NCBI RefSeq assembly: GCF_040744945.1
Contig: NZ_CP160453.1
Coordinates: forward strand, 4,526,001-4,590,000
Source of the DNA: Saccharothrix sp. HUAS TT1
GTDB taxonomy: Bacteria > Actinomycetota > Actinomycetes > Mycobacteriales > Pseudonocardiaceae
Direction of reading: 5' to 3'
DNA length: 64,000 nt
The position numbers and the translations under genes are program-made. Below are positions 42,810-55,987 of the stretch, piece after piece. Numbering within the stretch: position 1 is the stretch's first letter; every line of letters starts with the position of its first letter. A model generated the notes under the pieces. The model had not been told where the DNA came from and searched no databases. It was given only the letters and a program-made list of their open reading frames with translations.

Positions 42810-45800
42810 CAGCGCGCCCCCAGCTCGTCGTCGAGCGCGGCGAACAACGCGTCGTCGGAGAGTTCGTCGTCGGCGGTCACGTCGGCGGTGTCGGCCGGGC
42901 CACCGCCCTTCCACTTCCACAGCAGGTCCTCCAGCCGGGAGGTGATCTCGCGGTGCCGCGCCGGGTCGGTCGTCGCCAGCAGGGCGTCCAACCGGTCGAT
43001 CTCCGCCAGCGGCGACGCCGGTTGGGCATCCGGGATCAGCAGGCCGACCAGGTGCGTGGCGAGCGCGGCCGAGTTCGGGTGGTCGAACACGAGCGTGTTC
43101 GGCAGCCGGAGCCCGGTTTCGGCGTTGAGCCGGTTGCGCAGCTCGACCGCCATCAGCGAGTCGAAGCCGAGTTCCCGGAAGCTCTGCCGCGGGTCGACCA
43201 CGACGTCACCGCCGTGCCCGAGGACGGCGGCGATGCCGGTGCGGACGACCTCCAGCAGCTCCTCGTCCCGCCGCTCCGGCGACAGGGTGGCGATGCGGTC
43301 CGGCAGCGGCGTCCCGGCGCCCTCGGCGGCCACCACCGCGCGGCGGCCCGGCCTGCCCGAGCCCGGCAGCCGACCGCTGGCCATGCCGCTGAGCCTCGCG
43401 GGCAGTACGACCGGTGTCGTGGCCCCCAGCGCGGCGTCCAGCAGGGCCAACGCGGCGGAGGTCGCCATCGGGGCGATGCCGGACCGCGCGAGCCGGGCCC
43501 GGTCCTCCGCGCGCAACCCGCCCGCCATCCCGTCGCCGTCCCACAGGCCCCACGCCAGCGACCGGCCGGGCAGCCCGGCGGCGTGCCGGTGGGCCGCCAG
43601 CGCGTCCAGGAACGCGTTGGCCGCCGCGTAGTTGGCCTGCCCCGGCGTGCCCGCGGTCCCCGCGATCGAGGAGAACAGCACGAACGCGTCGAGGTCGCGG
43701 GTCAGCTCGTGCAGGTGCCACGCCGCGTCGACCTTGGGCCGCAGCACCGCGTCGAGCCGTTCGGGCGTCAGCGAGGTCAGCACGCCGTCGTCCAGCACAC
43801 CGGCCAGGTGCACCACGGCGTTCAGGTCCGGCTCGGTCGCGAGCACCCGGGCCAGCGCGTCGCGGTCCGCGATGTCGCACGCGCGCAGCCGCACGTCCAC
43901 CCCGGCCCCGGTGAGGTCGGCGACGAGCCGGTCGGCGTCGGGCGCGGCCGGGCCGCGACGGCTCAGCAGCAGCATCCGCCGGACGCCGTGCGCGGTCGCC
44001 AGGTGCCGGGCGACCAGGCCGCCCAGCTGACCGGTGGCGCCCGTGACCAGGACCGTGCCGGTGAGCCGCGTGCCCGGTCCGGCGGTGTGGGTGGCCAGGC
44101 GCGGCACGTGGACGCGGTCGCCGCGCACCGCGAGCTGGTGCTCGCCCCGGGCGAGGGCGGCCGTGATCGACCCGGCGGCCGGGAGTCCGCCGGCCACGTC
44201 GACCAGGACGATCCGGTCGGCGTGCTCGGCCTGCGCGCTGCGCAGCAACCCCCACACGGCCGCCGCGCCCGGCTCCGGCGCCTCCCCGGGCGACACCGCG
44301 ACCCCGCCGCGGGTGAGCACGACGAGCCTGGCGGTCAGGAACACCGGCTCGGCGAGCCAGTCCTGCGCGAGCGCCAGGGCTTCGGTGACCGCGTCGCGGA
44401 CGGCGGTCGTGGGGTGGCGCCAGCCCTCGGTGTCGTTGGTCGCCTCGACCAGGACGAAGTCCGGTGCCGCGGCGCCGGCGCGGACCGCCGCGGCCAACTC
44501 CGCCAAGCCGCTCCGGCCGTCGACCGTCACCCACGTCCCCCCGGAGGCCGCCGCGGTGGTGTCCAGCGGCGTCCAGTCCACCGCGAACAGGTCGCCGTCC
44601 GCCCGCCGACCGGCCAGGCGCTCGACGGGCAGCGGCCGCAGCGACAGCGCGTCGACCGTGGCCACGACCGCCCCCGACTCGTCGTCCAGCTGCAGCCGAA
44701 CGGTGTTCTCGGCGCCGGTCGGCGTGATGCGCACCCGCACCGCGCCCGCGCCGGCGGCGTGCAGCGCCACCCCCTTCCAGTCGAACGGGACCCGGACCGC
44801 GCCCGCGCCGTCGACCGCCAGCGGTCGCAGGGCGGCGTCCAGCACCGCCGGGTGCAGGCCGTACCCGGCGGTGTCGCCCCCGGGGAGGCGCACCTCGGCG
44901 CAGGTGTCCTCGCCGTCCTGCCACGCGGCGACGAGCCCCTGGAACGCCGGTCCGCAGTCGATGCCCGCGTTCTCGACGCGGGTCCGGTGCTCCTCGACGT
45001 CGATCGGCCGCGCGCCGACCGGCGGCCAGGGCAGCGCCGCCGGAGCGGGCCGCGCGCCGGCGGTCAGCACACCCGTGGCGTGCTCCGTCCACCCGCCCGA
45101 ACCGCCGTCCGGCGCGGTGTGCGCGGTGAACGAGTACCGGTCCGCGTCGAGCCGCCGCACGGCCAGCTGCAACCGCAGCGCGCCCCGCTCGGCCAGCACC
45201 ACCGGCTCGTGCAGGGTCAGCTCGTCCACCCGGTCGCAGCCGACCGCGTCACCGGCCCGGACCGCCAGGTCGACCAGCGCCGAACCCGGCAGCACCACCA
45301 GGCCCGCGATCACGTGGTCGGCCAGCCACGGCTGCTCGGCCGGCGACAGGCTGCCGGTCCACAGCTTCCCCCCGCCGTCCGCCAGGTCGATCACCGCGCC
45401 GAGCAGCGGGTGGTCGGCGCGGTCCTGCCCGCCCGCCGCGTCCCCGCTCCCGGCGGGCGCGTCGAGCCAGTGCCGGCGGCGCTGGAAGGCGTACGTCGGC
45501 AACGCGACGGGCCGCGCGCCCGGCGCCTCCGGCCACTCGACGTCGACCCCCCGGACGTGCGCGAACGCCAGCGCGGCGGTGAACGTGCGCTCCTCGTCCC
45601 GACCCGCGCGCAGCACGGCGGCAGCCGCCAGGTCCTCGAAGGCGTTGCCGACCACCCCCGTCAGCACCGCGTCCGGCCCGAGTTCGAGGAACGTCGTCAC
45701 CCCTTCGTCCCGCAACGCCCGCACGCCGTCGTGGAACCGCACGGCCGCCCGGATGTGCCCGGCCCAGTACGCGGGCGAGCACAGCTCACCCGCCTCGGCG

Positions 45801-48800
45801 ATCCGGCCGGTCACGTTCGACACCACCGGGATCTCCGGCTCGTGGAACCTCACCGTCGAGGCGATCCGCTCGAACTCGGCCAACACGCCGTCCATGTGCG
45901 GCGAGTGGAACGCGTGGCTCACCCGCAGCCGCCGGGTCCGCACGCCCTTCGCCGCCATCCGCGCCTCCAGCTCGGCGGCGGCGTCGGCGTCACCGGAGAC
46001 GACCACCGCGTCCGGGCCGTTGACGGCGGCGACGTCGAGCAGCCCGGTCAGCCCCGCCAGCTCGGCCGCCACGGCGTCCTCGTCGGCCCGGACGGCGACC
46101 ATCGCGCCACCCGCCGGGGCGGCCTGCATCAACCGGCCCCGCGCCTCGACCAGCGCGCAGGCGTCCGCCAGCGACAGCACCCCGGCGGCGTGCGCCGCGG
46201 TCAGCTCGCCGATCGAGTGGCCGATCAGCCGGTCCGGGACCACGCCGTGCGCCCGGACCAGGCGGTACAGCGCCGTCTCGACCGCGAACAGCGCGGCCTG
46301 CGCGTACCGGGTCTGGTCGAGCCGGTCGTCCTCGCCGAACACGACCTCGCGCAACGGCAGGTCGAAGTGGGCGCACACCTCGTCGAACGCCGCCGCGAAC
46401 ACCGGGTGCCGCTCGTGGAGCCGCCGGCCCATGCCGGGGCGTTGACCGCCCTGACCGGTGAACATGAACGCCAGCAGCCCGCCGTCGGCCGAGCCCCGCA
46501 CCGCCTCCGGCACGAGCCGGTCCCCGGCCACCGCGGTCAGCCCGCGCGACAACTCGTCCAGGTCCGCGCCGACGACCGCCGCGCGGTGGTCGAAGGTGGT
46601 GCGCCGCCCGGCGCTCAGGGCGAGGTCGGCCGGGCGGAGTCCGGGGTTGGCGTCGAGGTGGGCGGCCAGGCGCGCGGCCTGGTCGCGCAGCGCCCGGGGC
46701 GTCTTCGCGGAGAGCACCAGCGGCACGACTGCCGTGCCGTCCACCGGTTCGGCCGGGTCCGCCGCCGGTGGTCCTTCGAGGACGACGTGGGCGTTGGTGC
46801 CGCTGATGCCGAACGACGAGACACCGGCTCGTCGGGGCTGGGCCGTCCAGGGTCGTTCCCGGGTCAGGAGTTCGACCGCGCCGGTGGTCCAGTCGACGTG
46901 CGAGGTGGGTCGGTCGGCGTGCAGGGTGCGCGGCAGCACCCCGTGCCGCATGGCCATGACCATCTTGATGACGCCGCCGACACCGGCCGCCGCCTGTGCG
47001 TGTCCGATGTTGGACTTCAAGGACCCGAGCCAGAGCGGTGTTTCGCGGTCCTGGCCGTAGGTGGCGAGGAGGGCTTGGGCTTCGATCGGGTCGCCGAGCC
47101 GGGTCCCGGTGCCGTGCGCCTCGACGGCGTCGACGTCGCGAGCGGTCAGCCCGGCGCTGTTCAGCGCTTGGCGGATCACGCGTTCCTGGGCCGGGCCGTT
47201 GGGCGCGGTGAGTCCGTTGGACGCGCCGTCCTGGTTGATGGCGGAGCCGCGGACGACGGCGAGGACCTGGTGTCCGTTGCGCTGGGCGTCGGACAGGCGT
47301 TCCAGGAGCAGGATGCCGACGCCTTCGGCCCAACCGGTGCCGTCGGCGGAATCGGAGAACGCCTTGCACCGGCCGTCCGGTGAGAGTGCTCGCTGACGGC
47401 TGAACTCGATGAAGGTGTTGGGCGTGGACATCACGGCGACGCCACCGGCCAGCGCGAGCGAGCACTCGCCCCGTCGCAGCGACTGCGCGGCCAGGTGCAG
47501 CGCGACCAACGACGACGAGCACGCCGTGTCGACCGACACCGCCGGGCCTTCGAGGCCGAAGGTGTAGGCGATCCGGCCCGACGCGACGCTGCCGAAACTG
47601 CCGTTGGCGATGTAGCCCTCGAAACCCTCCGGAGCGGGGGACAGGCGTGAGGCGTAGTCGTTGTACATCACGCCGACGAATGCGCCGGTGTCGCTGCCGC
47701 GCAGCGATTCCGGGGCCATCCCGGCCCGTTCGAACGCCTCCCACGTCGTCTCCAGCAGCAGGCGTTGCTGCGGGTCCATCGCCGACGCCTCGCGCGGGCT
47801 GATCCCGAAGAACTCCGCGTCGAACGTGTCGGCGTCGTGCAGGAAGCCGCCGCCCCGGCAGTACGTCGTCCCGGTGCGGCCCGGGTCGGGGTCGTACAGC
47901 CCGGCCAGGTCCCAGCCCCGGTTCCCCGGGAACCCGCCGACCACGTCCGCGCCCGACGCCACCAGCCGCCACAGGTCGTCGGGCGAGGTGACGCTGCCGG
48001 GGTAGCGGCAGCTCATCGCCACGATGGCGATCGGCTCGTCGGTCGGCGTCGACGCGCGGGCGGGCGCGGTGGCCGTCCGTTCGCCGAGCACCCGCTCCTC
48101 GATGAAGTCGGCGACGGCCCTCGGCGTCGGGTGGTCGAAGACCAGCGTCGCGGGCAGCAGCACGCCGGTCGCTGCGCCCAGCTGGTTGCGCAGCTCCACC
48201 GACATCAGCGAGTCGAAACCGGAGTCCTTGAAGCTGCGCGTGACGTCGACCTCCGTGGCCGCCGCGTGCCCGAGCACCGTGACCGCGGTGACCCGGACCA
48301 GGTCGGTGATCGCCGCCCGGCGTTCGTCGGCGGGCAGCGCGGCCACCCGACGCGCCCACGACGTGTCGTCGCGCGCCGCGCGGGCCGGCTTCCGGACGAG
48401 GCCGCGGAGCACGGCCGGGACCACCGCGCCGTGGCCGCGCAGCGACGCCAGGTCCAGCTTGGCCGGGACGACGGTGGCCCGGTCGACGGCGCGCGCCGCG
48501 TCGAACAGCCGGATGCCCTCCTCGGACGTGAGCGGCGCGATGCCGCCCCGGCTCATCCGCGCCAGGTCGGCTCGGCCCAGGTGCCCGGTCATGCCGGTCG
48601 ACTCGGCCCACAGGCCCCAGGCGAGCGAGGACGCGGGCAGCCCGTGCGCCCGGCGGTGCTGCGCGAGCCCGTCCAGGAACCCGTTGGCGGCCGTGTAGTT
48701 GCCCTGTCCCGCGTTGCCGAGGGTGGCGGTGACCGAGGAGAACAGGATGAACGCGTCGAGGTCGAGGTGTCGGGTGAGTTCGTGCAGGTTCCAGGCCCCG

Positions 48801-51800
48801 TCGACCTTGGGTCGGAGGACGGTGTCGAGCCGGTCGGGGGTGAGGGTGGTGGTGGTCGTGTCGTCCAGGATTCCGGCGGTGTGGATGACGGCGGTGGGTT
48901 GGTGTTGGTCGATGACGTGGGCGAGGGCGTCGCGGTCGGCGACGTCGCAGGCGGCGAAGTGGGCGGTGGCGCCGAGGTCGGCCAGCTCGGTTTCGAGTTC
49001 GGGGTTTCTGCTGCGGCTGAGCAGCACGAGGTTCCGCACGCCGTGCTCTGCCACGAGGTGGCGGGCGATCAGCGCTCCCAGGCTGCCGCTGGCGCCGGTG
49101 ATCAGCACGGGACCGTCCGCGTCCCAAGTGGACTCGCCTCCGCTGATCCGGTTGAGGCGCGGGACGAACAGCGCGCCGTCGCGCAACGCCAGCTGCGGCT
49201 CGTCACCGGACACGGCGTGCCGCGCCGCCTGCTCGACGGCGTCCGGCCGGTCCACGTCCAGCAGCACGAACCGGTCGGGCTCCTCGGCCTGGACCGACTT
49301 GACCAGCCCCCAGACGGAGGCGGCGGCCAGGTCCGGCACGTCGTCGTCGGGCCGCACGGCCACCGCGCCCGTGGTCGCCACGACCAAGCGCGAGGACGCG
49401 AACTCCTCACCCCGCAACCACTTCCGGACCTGGGCGAGCACGTGGTGCGCCGTTGCCCGCACGGCGGTGGGCACGTCGTGCTGCCCGGCGGACGACACGT
49501 CGAGCACCACGACGTCGGGCACGTCGGCCAACGCGTCCAGGTCGGTGACGACCGCGCACGAGAGCCGCGAACCGTCGACCGGAGCCGTCCCCACCCACTC
49601 CACCGCGTACAGCGGGTCGGCGGTCAGGGCACCGGCCGCGACTCGGCGCAGCGCCAGCGAGCCCACCGACACGACCGGTTGCCCCTCGGTGTCGGTCGCC
49701 TCGAACGTGAACGCGTCCGCGCCGGTGTGGGTGAGCCGGACCCGCAGGCGGGTGGCGTCGGTCCGGTGCAGCCGGACCCCCGACCAGGTGAACGGCAGCC
49801 GGGTCGCGTCGGCCGGGAGCAGCCCCGCGTGCAGGGCGGCGTCCAGCAGCGCGGGGTGGATGCCGAACCCGGTCGCGGCCTGGTCGGCGGGCAGCGACAC
49901 CTCGGCGTGCACCCGGTCGCCCGACCGCCACGCCCCTACCACGCCCTGGAACACGGGGCCGTAGTCGTAGCCCCGCTCGGCCAGCGCGTCGTACAGCTCG
50001 TCCACGTCGACCGGCTCGGCGTCGACCGGCGGCCACGGGCCGGACGCGACCGGGGCACCTGCCGACGCGGGCGCCACCGCGCCACTGGCGTGCCGGGTCC
50101 AGTCCTGGTCACGACGGGAGTGCACGGCCACCGCCCGCCGACCCGAGTCGTCCGGCGCTTCGAGGACCACCTGCAACGGCACCTCGCCGTCGCCGAGCAG
50201 GAGCGGTTCCTCCAGGGTCAGCTCGGCCAGCTCGGCACAGCCCACCTCGGCGCCCGCCCTCAGGACCAGGTCGACGAACGCGGTGCCGGGCAGCAGCACG
50301 ACCCCGCCCACGGCGTGGTCGCGCAACCACGGCAGGTCCGCCAACGACACCCTGCCGGTCAGCACGGTCGTGCCCGACCCGGCCACCGCGACCGCCGCGC
50401 CCAGCAGCGGGTGGTCGACGCCGGTCAGCCCGGCGGCCGACACGTCACCGGTCGACGTGACCGGCGTCAGCCAGAAGCGCTCGCGCTGGAAGGCGTAGGT
50501 CGGCAGCTCGACCCGTTCGGCGGCGGGCAGCAGCGACTCCCACGCCACCGCGACCCCGTTCGCGTGCGCCCGCGCCAGTGACAGCAGCAGCCGGTCCGGG
50601 CCGCCCTCGTCGCGGCGCAGCGACGGCACCACGACCGCCGGGACGCCTGCGGCCTCGAACGTCTCGCCCAGCCCCACCGCGAGCACGGGGTGCGGGCTGG
50701 ACTCCACGAAGGTGCGGAAACCACCGGCCAGCAGCGCCCGGGTGGTCTTCTCCAGCTCCACGGGTTGTCGCAGGTTGCGGTACCAGTAGTCGGCGTCGAG
50801 CTCGGTGGTGTCGAGTCGGTCGCCGGTGACGGTGGAGTAGAAGGCGATCCCGGAGTCGCGTGGTGAGACTTCGGCCAGTGATTCCAGCAGTTTTTCGCGC
50901 AGTTGTTCGACTTGCGCCGAGTGGGAGGCGTAGTCGACGGCGATTCGGCGGGTTCGGACGTCGTGCAGGTTGTCCAGGAATTCTTCCAACGCGGCGGTCG
51001 CCCCGGAGACCACGGTTGAGGCGGGTCCGTTGACGGCGGCGATGGCGATTTCGCGGTCACGGACGAGGGCCCGGACTTCGTCGGCCGGGAGCGCTACGGA
51101 GGCCATGCCGCCTGCGCCGGCCAACGTCGTGATGGCCTGGCTGCGCAGTGCCGCGACCCGTGCGCCGTCGTCCAGGGACAGTGCGCCTGCGACGCAGGCA
51201 GCGGCGATCTCGCCTTGGGAGTGGCCCATCACCGCATCGGGAACCACACCGTGAGACCGCCACACTTCGGCCAGGGAGACCATGACGGCCCAGAGGGCGG
51301 GTTGGACGACGTCGACCGGTTCCAGGTCGCCGTCGTTGAGCAGGACGTCGAGCAGGTCCCAGTCCACGTACGGGGCCAGTGCTTTGGCGCATTCGGTGAG
51401 CCGGTCGCGGAACACGGTGGAGGTGTCCCACAGGCCGCGTGCCATCCCGATCCACTGCGAACCCTGACCGGGGAACACGAACACCGTCTTGCCCTTGGTC
51501 GCGGTTCCTCGGACCACGAGGGGATCGGATTCGTCACGGGCCAGCGCGTCAAGGCCACGCCGTCCCAGCACGACCGCCCGGTGGTCGAAAGCGGTGCGGT
51601 TCAGGGTGCTCAGGGCGATGTCGGCCGGGTGAAGTCCGGGGTTGGCGTCGAGGTGGGCGACCAGGCGTGCGGCTTGGTCGCGGAGCGCTCGGGGTGTCTT
51701 CGCGGACAGGACCCAGGGGGCGGTTCCCGCGCTGTCCGTCCGCTCGGCCACCTCGACCGCCGGTGGTTCTTCGAGGATGACGTGGGCGTTGGTGCCGCTG

Positions 51801-54800
51801 ATGCCGAACGACGACACGGCGGCTCGTCGGAGTGGAGACGCCCAAGGCTGAGCCCGGGTCAGGAGTTCGACCGCGCCGGTCGACCAGTCGACCCGGGTCG
51901 ACGGCTGGTCGACGTGCAGCGTGCGCGGCAGCACCCCGTGCCGCATGGCCATGACCATCTTGATGACGCCACCGATGCCGGCTGCCGCCTGCGCGTGCCC
52001 GATGTTGGACTTCAGCGACCCCAGCCAGAGGGGTGTTTCGCGGTCTTGTCCGTAGGTGGCCAACAACGCCTGGGCTTCGATCGGGTCGCCCAACCTCGTC
52101 CCGGTGCCGTGCGCCTCGACGGCGTCGACGTCGCGGGCGGTCAGCCCGGCGCTGTTCAGCGCTTGGCGGATCACGCGTTCTTGCGACGGCCCGTTGGGCG
52201 CGGTGAGTCCGTTGGACGCGCCGTCCTGGTTGATGGCCGAACCCCGGATGACGGCGAGCACCCGGTGTCCGTTGCGCTGGGCGTCGGACAGGCGTTCCAG
52301 CAGCAGGACGCCGACGCCTTCGGCCCAACCGGTGCCGTCGGCGGAGTCCGAGAACGCCTTGCAGCGGCCGTCCGGTGAAAGCCCGCGCTGACGGCTGAAC
52401 TCGATGAACATCCCCGGTGTCGACATGACGGTCGCGCCGCCGGCCAGTGCCAGCGAGCACTCGCCGTTGCGCAGCGACTGGACGGCCAGGTGCAGCGCGA
52501 CCAGTGACGACGAGCAGGCCGTGTCCACCGAGACCGCCGGGCCTTCGAGGCCGAACGTGTAGGCGATGCGACCGGAGGCGACGCTGGGCGTCGTGCCGGT
52601 GAGCAGGTAGCCCTCGGAACCGTCGGCGCGCTCGTGCAGGCGCGGGCCGTAGTCCGGTGCGGTCGTGCCCACGAAGACGCCGGTTCGGCTGCCGGGCAGC
52701 GAGTCCGCCCGGATGCCGGCGCGTTCGAACGCCTCCCACGCGGTTTCCAGCAGCAGGCGCTGCTGCGGGTCCATGGCCAGCGCCTCGCGCGGGCTGATCC
52801 CGAAGAACTCGGCGTCGAAGGCGTCCACGCCGCCGAGGAAGCCGCCGTGCCGGCTGTAGGTCTTGCCGGGCACGTCCGGGCTGGGGTCGTAGAGGCCGTC
52901 GACGTCCCAACCCCGGTCGGTGGGCAGTTCGGAGATGACGTCCGCGCCGGAGGCCACCAGCCGCCACAGGTCGTCGGGCGAGGTGACGCCGCCGGGGTAG
53001 CGGCAGCTCATCGCCACGATCGCCACCGGCTCGCCGTGCGCGGCGACGTGCGGGACCTCCTGATGGCGGTCGCGGTCACCCAGCAGTTCGGCGACGAGGC
53101 GCTTCGCGAGCGCCACCGGTGTCGGGTGGTCGTAGACCAGTGAGCCGGGCAGCGCGATGCCGGTCTCGGTGGCCAGCCGGGCGGCGAGCTCGACGGACGT
53201 GATCGAGGTGTGGCCGAGCGCCTTGAACGACGAGGTCGGGTCGATCTCGTCGCTGTCGTGCTCCAGCACCTCGGCGCTGTGCCTGGCGATGACGTCCACG
53301 ACCAGGGCGGTGCGGTCGTCGTCGGTCAGCGGGCGCAACCGCTGCGCCAGACCGCTGGGTTCCGGCGCCTCCTCGTGCGCTTCGGCGGCGGTCGCGTCGA
53401 GCCAGAACCGCCTGCGCTGGAACGCGTAGGTCGGCAGCGGGACGCGGTTCGGGCCGCCGGGGGCGAAGAACGCGTCCCAGTCGACGTCGACACCGGCCGA
53501 GTGCGCGGTGGCGAGCGCGGTGACCAGGGTGTCCTCCTCGCCGCGCCCGGCCCGCAGCAGGGCGGCCGTCGTCACCGCCGGGCCCTCGACCAGGCCGGTG
53601 AGGACGGGGTCGGGGCCGAGTTCGAGGAAGGTGGTGACCCCCTGGTCGAGGAGCGTGCGGATGCCGTCGTGGAAGCGGACGGTGGCGCGGACGTGCCGTG
53701 CCCAGTAGGCCGGTGCGCGGAGGTCGGTGAGCCGCCCGGTGACGTTGGAGACGACCGGCGTGGTCGGCTCGTGGTAGGTGACGGTGGCGGCGACGCGTTC
53801 GAACTCCGCGAGCACGTCGTCCATGTGGTGCGAGTGGAAGGCGTGGCCGACGCGCAGTCGCTTGACGCGGGCGCCCCGTTCCCGGAGCCGGTCGGCGAGT
53901 TCGGCGAGGGCGTCGGCGTCGCCGGAGAGGACGACGGAGTCGGGTCCGTTGACGGCGGCGAGGGCGACGCGGTCGTCCAGGTGGGGCAGGACGTCGGCCT
54001 CGGTGGCGCGGACGGCGAGCATGGCGCCGCCGGTGGGCGCCGCCTGCATGAGCGCGGCGCGCGCGGTGACGAGGCGGCAGGCGTCCGGGAGGGTCAGGAT
54101 GCCGGCGACGTGGGCGGCGGTCAGTTCGCCGATGGAGTGGCCGACGAGGTAGTCGGGGCGCAGGCCGAAGGAGTCGAGGAGCCGGTGCAGGGCGGTCTCG
54201 ACGGCGAACAGCGCGGGTTGGGTGAACTCGGTGCGGTCGAGGCGTTCGGGGTCGCCGTGGAGCACGTCGCGCAACGCCGGGTCGAGGTGGGCGCAGACCT
54301 CGTCGAACGCGGCGGCGAAGACGGGGAACGCGGCGTGCAGCTCCCGCCCCATGCCCAACCGCTGGCTGCCCTGACCGGTGAACAGGAAGGCGAGCCGGCC
54401 CTCCTTCGCCCGGCCGCGCACGGTGCCCGCGCCGGCTTCGCCGTCGGCGATGGCGTCGAGGCCGCGCAGCAGCGAGGTCCGGTCACCGCCGACCACCGCC
54501 GCGCGGTGCTCGAAGGCCGTGCGGCTGGTGGCGAGCGAGAAGCCGACGTCCACCGGCTCCAGCTCCGGGCGGGAGGCGATCGACTCGCGCAGCCGGGCGG
54601 CCTGCTCGCGCAGCGCGGCCCCGGTCCGACCGGACAGCACCCACGGCACCGCGTTCGGGGTCGCGGCCCGCGCACCCGCCGCCTTCGCGGGCGGCTCGGC
54701 CAGCACGACGTGGCAGTTCGTCCCGCCCATGCCGAACGACGAGACCCCCGCCACCAACCGCTCCGCCGGGCGCGGCCACCCGCTCAACCCGGTCTGCACC

Positions 54801-55978
54801 CGCAGCCCGAGCCGGTCGAGCGGGATGTCCGGGTGCGGTTCGGCGAAGTTCAGGCTCGGCGGGATCTCCCGGCGCCGCACGCTCAGCGCCGCCTTGATCA
54901 GGCCGACGACGCCCGCCGCGCCTTCGAGGTGGCCGACGTTGGTCTTCGCCGAACCGACGACCAGCGGTTCCGCCCGCTCCGCGCCGATCGCCGCACCCAG
55001 CGCGGCGGCTTCGACCGGGTCGCCGAGCCTGGTCCCGGTGCCGTGCAGCTCCACGTAGCCGACCTCGGCCGGTGTCACGCCCGCGTCGCGGTGGGCGAGT
55101 CGGATCACGTCCTCCTGCGCGTCGCGATCGGGCGCGGTGAGGCTGCGACCGCCGCCGTCGTTGTTGACCGCGCCGCCGAGGACCACGCACGTGATGTCGT
55201 CGCCGTCGGCCTCGGCGTCCGCGAGCCGCTTGAGCACGACCAGGCCGCCGCCCTCGCCGCGCACGTACCCGTTGGCCCGTGCGTCGAACACGTAGGCCCG
55301 GCTGTCGGGGGAGAGCGCGCCGAACTTCGCGACGCCGATCGTGCTCTCCGGCGCCAGCACGAGGTTCACCCCGCCCGCCAGGGCGAGCGCCGAGTCACCC
55401 CGGCGCAGGCTCTCGCACGCCTGGTGCACCGCCACCAGCGCCGACGACTGCCCGGTGTCCACGACCAGGCTCCGCCCGCGCAGGCCGAGCGCGTACGACA
55501 CCCGGTTGGCGATGACGCCCCGGCTCAGGCCGGTCGACGTGTGCGCGCCGACGCTCGCCGGCCCGGCCCGGTGCGACAGGGCGGCGTAGTCGTCCAGCAT
55601 CGCGCCGACGAACACGCCCGTGCGCGTGCCGCGCAACCGCTCGGGCACGATGCCCGCGTCCTCCAGCGCCTCCCACGCCAGCTCCAGCACGAGGCGTTGC
55701 TGCGGGTCCATCGCGTTCGCCTCGCGCGGCGGGATGCCGAAGAACGCCGCGTCGAACCGGTCGACGTGGTCGAGGAAACCGCCCTGCCGGGGGCACTGGA
55801 CGGTCGGGTCGAGGTCGCGCAGCCGGTCGGCGTCCCAGCGGTCGGCCGGCACGTCGCGGATCGCGTGCTCGCCCCGGCGCAGCAGCCGCCAGAACGCCTC
55901 CGGGTCCGCCGCGCCGGGGAACCGGCAGGACAGGCCGACGACCGCGATCGTCGTTGCGGGGTCATGTGCCTTCGCCAT
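42809..55978 (-). CDS. Modular type I PKS: KSQ loading module plus two KS-AT-DH-KR-ACP modules (4389 residues)
   Basis: Loading module (1-975): KSQ with the active Cys replaced by Gln177 ([10 protein letters not shown]), AT with GHSIGE (Ser615) and HAFH, hence malonyl, and ACP Ser925. This decarboxylates malonyl-ACP to an acetyl starter. Second module (976-2640): KS Cys1155; AT with GHSQGE (Ser1587) and YASHS, hence methylmalonyl; DH His1888/Asp2046; [10 protein letters not shown] (2294), LDD (2371-2373, B-type) and Tyr2428; ACP Ser2590. Third module (2641-4389): KS Cys2820, malonyl AT (Ser3255), DH His3555/Asp3714, KR LDD (4062-4064) and Tyr4117, ACP Ser4274, then a C-terminal docking helix ([13 protein letters not shown]). 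There is no N-terminal docking coil, as expected for a first PKS. It would make a short methyl-branched dienoyl chain. The ATG 55978 has GAGG upstream. Confidence 0.93.
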   Translation of the reverse strand: MAKAHDPATTIAVVGLSCRFPGAADPEAFWRLLRRGEHAIRDVPADRWDADRLRDLDPTVQCPRQGGFLDHVDRFDAAFFGIPPREANAMDPQQRLVLELAWEALEDAGIVPERLRGTRTGVFVGAMLDDYAALSHRAGPASVGAHTSTGLSRGVIANRVSYALGLRGRSLVVDTGQSSALVAVHQACESLRRGDSALALAGGVNLVLAPESTIGVAKFGALSPDSRAYVFDARANGYVRGEGGGLVVLKRLADAEADGDDITCVVLGGAVNNDGGGRSLTAPDRDAQEDVIRLAHRDAGVTPAEVGYVELHGTGTRLGDPVEAAALGAAIGAERAEPLVVGSAKTNVGHLEGAAGVVGLIKAALSVRRREIPPSLNFAEPHPDIPLDRLGLRVQTGLSGWPRPAERLVAGVSSFGMGGTNCHVVLAEPPAKAAGARAATPNAVPWVLSGRTGAALREQAARLRESIASRPELEPVDVGFSLATSRTAFEHRAAVVGGDRTSLLRGLDAIADGEAGAGTVRGRAKEGRLAFLFTGQGSQRLGMGRELHAAFPVFAAAFDEVCAHLDPALRDVLHGDPERLDRTEFTQPALFAVETALHRLLDSFGLRPDYLVGHSIGELTAAHVAGILTLPDACRLVTARAALMQAAPTGGAMLAVRATEADVLPHLDDRVALAAVNGPDSVVLSGDADALAELADRLRERGARVKRLRVGHAFHSHHMDDVLAEFERVAATVTYHEPTTPVVSNVTGRLTDLRAPAYWARHVRATVRFHDGIRTLLDQGVTTFLELGPDPVLTGLVEGPAVTTAALLRAGRGEEDTLVTALATAHSAGVDVDWDAFFAPGGPNRVPLPTYAFQRRRFWLDATAAEAHEEAPEPSGLAQRLRPLTDDDRTALVVDVIARHSAEVLEHDSDEIDPTSSFKALGHTSITSVELAARLATETGIALPGSLVYDHPTPVALAKRLVAELLGDRDRHQEVPHVAAHGEPVAIVAMSCRYPGGVTSPDDLWRLVASGADVISELPTDRGWDVDGLYDPSPDVPGKTYSRHGGFLGGVDAFDAEFFGISPREALAMDPQQRLLLETAWEAFERAGIRADSLPGSRTGVFVGTTAPDYGPRLHERADGSEGYLLTGTTPSVASGRIAYTFGLEGPAVSVDTACSSSLVALHLAVQSLRNGECSLALAGGATVMSTPGMFIEFSRQRGLSPDGRCKAFSDSADGTGWAEGVGVLLLERLSDAQRNGHRVLAVIRGSAINQDGASNGLTAPNGPSQERVIRQALNSAGLTARDVDAVEAHGTGTRLGDPIEAQALLATYGQDRETPLWLGSLKSNIGHAQAAAGIGGVIKMVMAMRHGVLPRTLHVDQPSTRVDWSTGAVELLTRAQPWASPLRRAAVSSFGISGTNAHVILEEPPAVEVAERTDSAGTAPWVLSAKTPRALRDQAARLVAHLDANPGLHPADIALSTLNRTAFDHRAVVLGRRGLDALARDESDPLVVRGTATKGKTVFVFPGQGSQWIGMARGLWDTSTVFRDRLTECAKALAPYVDWDLLDVLLNDGDLEPVDVVQPALWAVMVSLAEVWRSHGVVPDAVMGHSQGEIAAACVAGALSLDDGARVAALRSQAITTLAGAGGMASVALPADEVRALVRDREIAIAAVNGPASTVVSGATAALEEFLDNLHDVRTRRIAVDYASHSAQVEQLREKLLESLAEVSPRDSGIAFYSTVTGDRLDTTELDADYWYRNLRQPVELEKTTRALLAGGFRTFVESSPHPVLAVGLGETFEAAGVPAVVVPSLRRDEGGPDRLLLSLARAHANGVAVAWESLLPAAERVELPTYAFQRERFWLTPVTSTGDVSAAGLTGVDHPLLGAAVAVAGSGTTVLTGRVSLADLPWLRDHAVGGVVLLPGTAFVDLVLRAGAEVGCAELAELTLEEPLLLGDGEVPLQVVLEAPDDSGRRAVAVHSRRDQDWTRHASGAVAPASAGAPVASGPWPPVDAEPVDVDELYDALAERGYDYGPVFQGVVGAWRSGDRVHAEVSLPADQAATGFGIHPALLDAALHAGLLPADATRLPFTWSGVRLHRTDATRLRVRLTHTGADAFTFEATDTEGQPVVSVGSLALRRVAAGALTADPLYAVEWVGTAPVDGSRLSCAVVTDLDALADVPDVVVLDVSSAGQHDVPTAVRATAHHVLAQVRKWLRGEEFASSRLVVATTGAVAVRPDDDVPDLAAASVWGLVKSVQAEEPDRFVLLDVDRPDAVEQAARHAVSGDEPQLALRDGALFVPRLNRISGGESTWDADGPVLITGASGSLGALIARHLVAEHGVRNLVLLSRSRNPELETELADLGATAHFAACDVADRDALAHVIDQHQPTAVIHTAGILDDTTTTTLTPDRLDTVLRPKVDGAWNLHELTRHLDLDAFILFSSVTATLGNAGQGNYTAANGFLDGLAQHRRAHGLPASSLAWGLWAESTGMTGHLGRADLARMSRGGIAPLTSEEGIRLFDAARAVDRATVVPAKLDLASLRGHGAVVPAVLRGLVRKPARAARDDTSWARRVAALPADERRAAITDLVRVTAVTVLGHAAATEVDVTRSFKDSGFDSLMSVELRNQLGAATGVLLPATLVFDHPTPRAVADFIEERVLGERTATAPARASTPTDEPIAIVAMSCRYPGSVTSPDDLWRLVASGADVVGGFPGNRGWDLAGLYDPDPGRTGTTYCRGGGFLHDADTFDAEFFGISPREASAMDPQQRLLLETTWEAFERAGMAPESLRGSDTGAFVGVMYNDYASRLSPAPEGFEGYIANGSFGSVASGRIAYTFGLEGPAVSVDTACSSSLVALHLAAQSLRRGECSLALAGGVAVMSTPNTFIEFSRQRALSPDGRCKAFSDSADGTGWAEGVGILLLERLSDAQRNGHQVLAVVRGSAINQDGASNGLTAPNGPAQERVIRQALNSAGLTARDVDAVEAHGTGTRLGDPIEAQALLATYGQDRETPLWLGSLKSNIGHAQAAAGVGGVIKMVMAMRHGVLPRTLHADRPTSHVDWTTGAVELLTRERPWTAQPRRAGVSSFGISGTNAHVVLEGPPAADPAEPVDGTAVVPLVLSAKTPRALRDQAARLAAHLDANPGLRPADLALSAGRRTTFDHRAAVVGADLDELSRGLTAVAGDRLVPEAVRGSADGGLLAFMFTGQGGQRPGMGRRLHERHPVFAAAFDEVCAHFDLPLREVVFGEDDRLDQTRYAQAALFAVETALYRLVRAHGVVPDRLIGHSIGELTAAHAAGVLSLADACALVEARGRLMQAAPAGGAMVAVRADEDAVAAELAGLTGLLDVAAVNGPDAVVVSGDADAAAELEARMAAKGVRTRRLRVSHAFHSPHMDGVLAEFERIASTVRFHEPEIPVVSNVTGRIAEAGELCSPAYWAGHIRAAVRFHDGVRALRDEGVTTFLELGPDAVLTGVVGNAFEDLAAAAVLRAGRDEERTFTAALAFAHVRGVDVEWPEAPGARPVALPTYAFQRRRHWLDAPAGSGDAAGGQDRADHPLLGAVIDLADGGGKLWTGSLSPAEQPWLADHVIAGLVVLPGSALVDLAVRAGDAVGCDRVDELTLHEPVVLAERGALRLQLAVRRLDADRYSFTAHTAPDGGSGGWTEHATGVLTAGARPAPAALPWPPVGARPIDVEEHRTRVENAGIDCGPAFQGLVAAWQDGEDTCAEVRLPGGDTAGYGLHPAVLDAALRPLAVDGAGAVRVPFDWKGVALHAAGAGAVRVRITPTGAENTVRLQLDDESGAVVATVDALSLRPLPVERLAGRRADGDLFAVDWTPLDTTAAASGGTWVTVDGRSGLAELAAAVRAGAAAPDFVLVEATNDTEGWRHPTTAVRDAVTEALALAQDWLAEPVFLTARLVVLTRGGVAVSPGEAPEPGAAAVWGLLRSAQAEHADRIVLVDVAGGLPAAGSITAALARGEHQLAVRGDRVHVPRLATHTAGPGTRLTGTVLVTGATGQLGGLVARHLATAHGVRRMLLLSRRGPAAPDADRLVADLTGAGVDVRLRACDIADRDALARVLATEPDLNAVVHLAGVLDDGVLTSLTPERLDAVLRPKVDAAWHLHELTRDLDAFVLFSSIAGTAGTPGQANYAAANAFLDALAAHRHAAGLPGRSLAWGLWDGDGMAGGLRAEDRARLARSGIAPMATSAALALLDAALGATTPVVLPARLSGMASGRLPGSGRPGRRAVVAAEGAGTPLPDRIATLSPERRDEELLEVVRTGIAAVLGHGGDVVVDPRQSFRELGFDSLMAVELRNRLNAETGLRLPNTLVFDHPNSAALATHLVGLLIPDAQPASPLAEIDRLDALLATTDPARHREITSRLEDLLWKWKGGGPADTADVTADDELSDDALFAALDDELGAR

Positions 55979-55987
55979 GCGGGGTCC

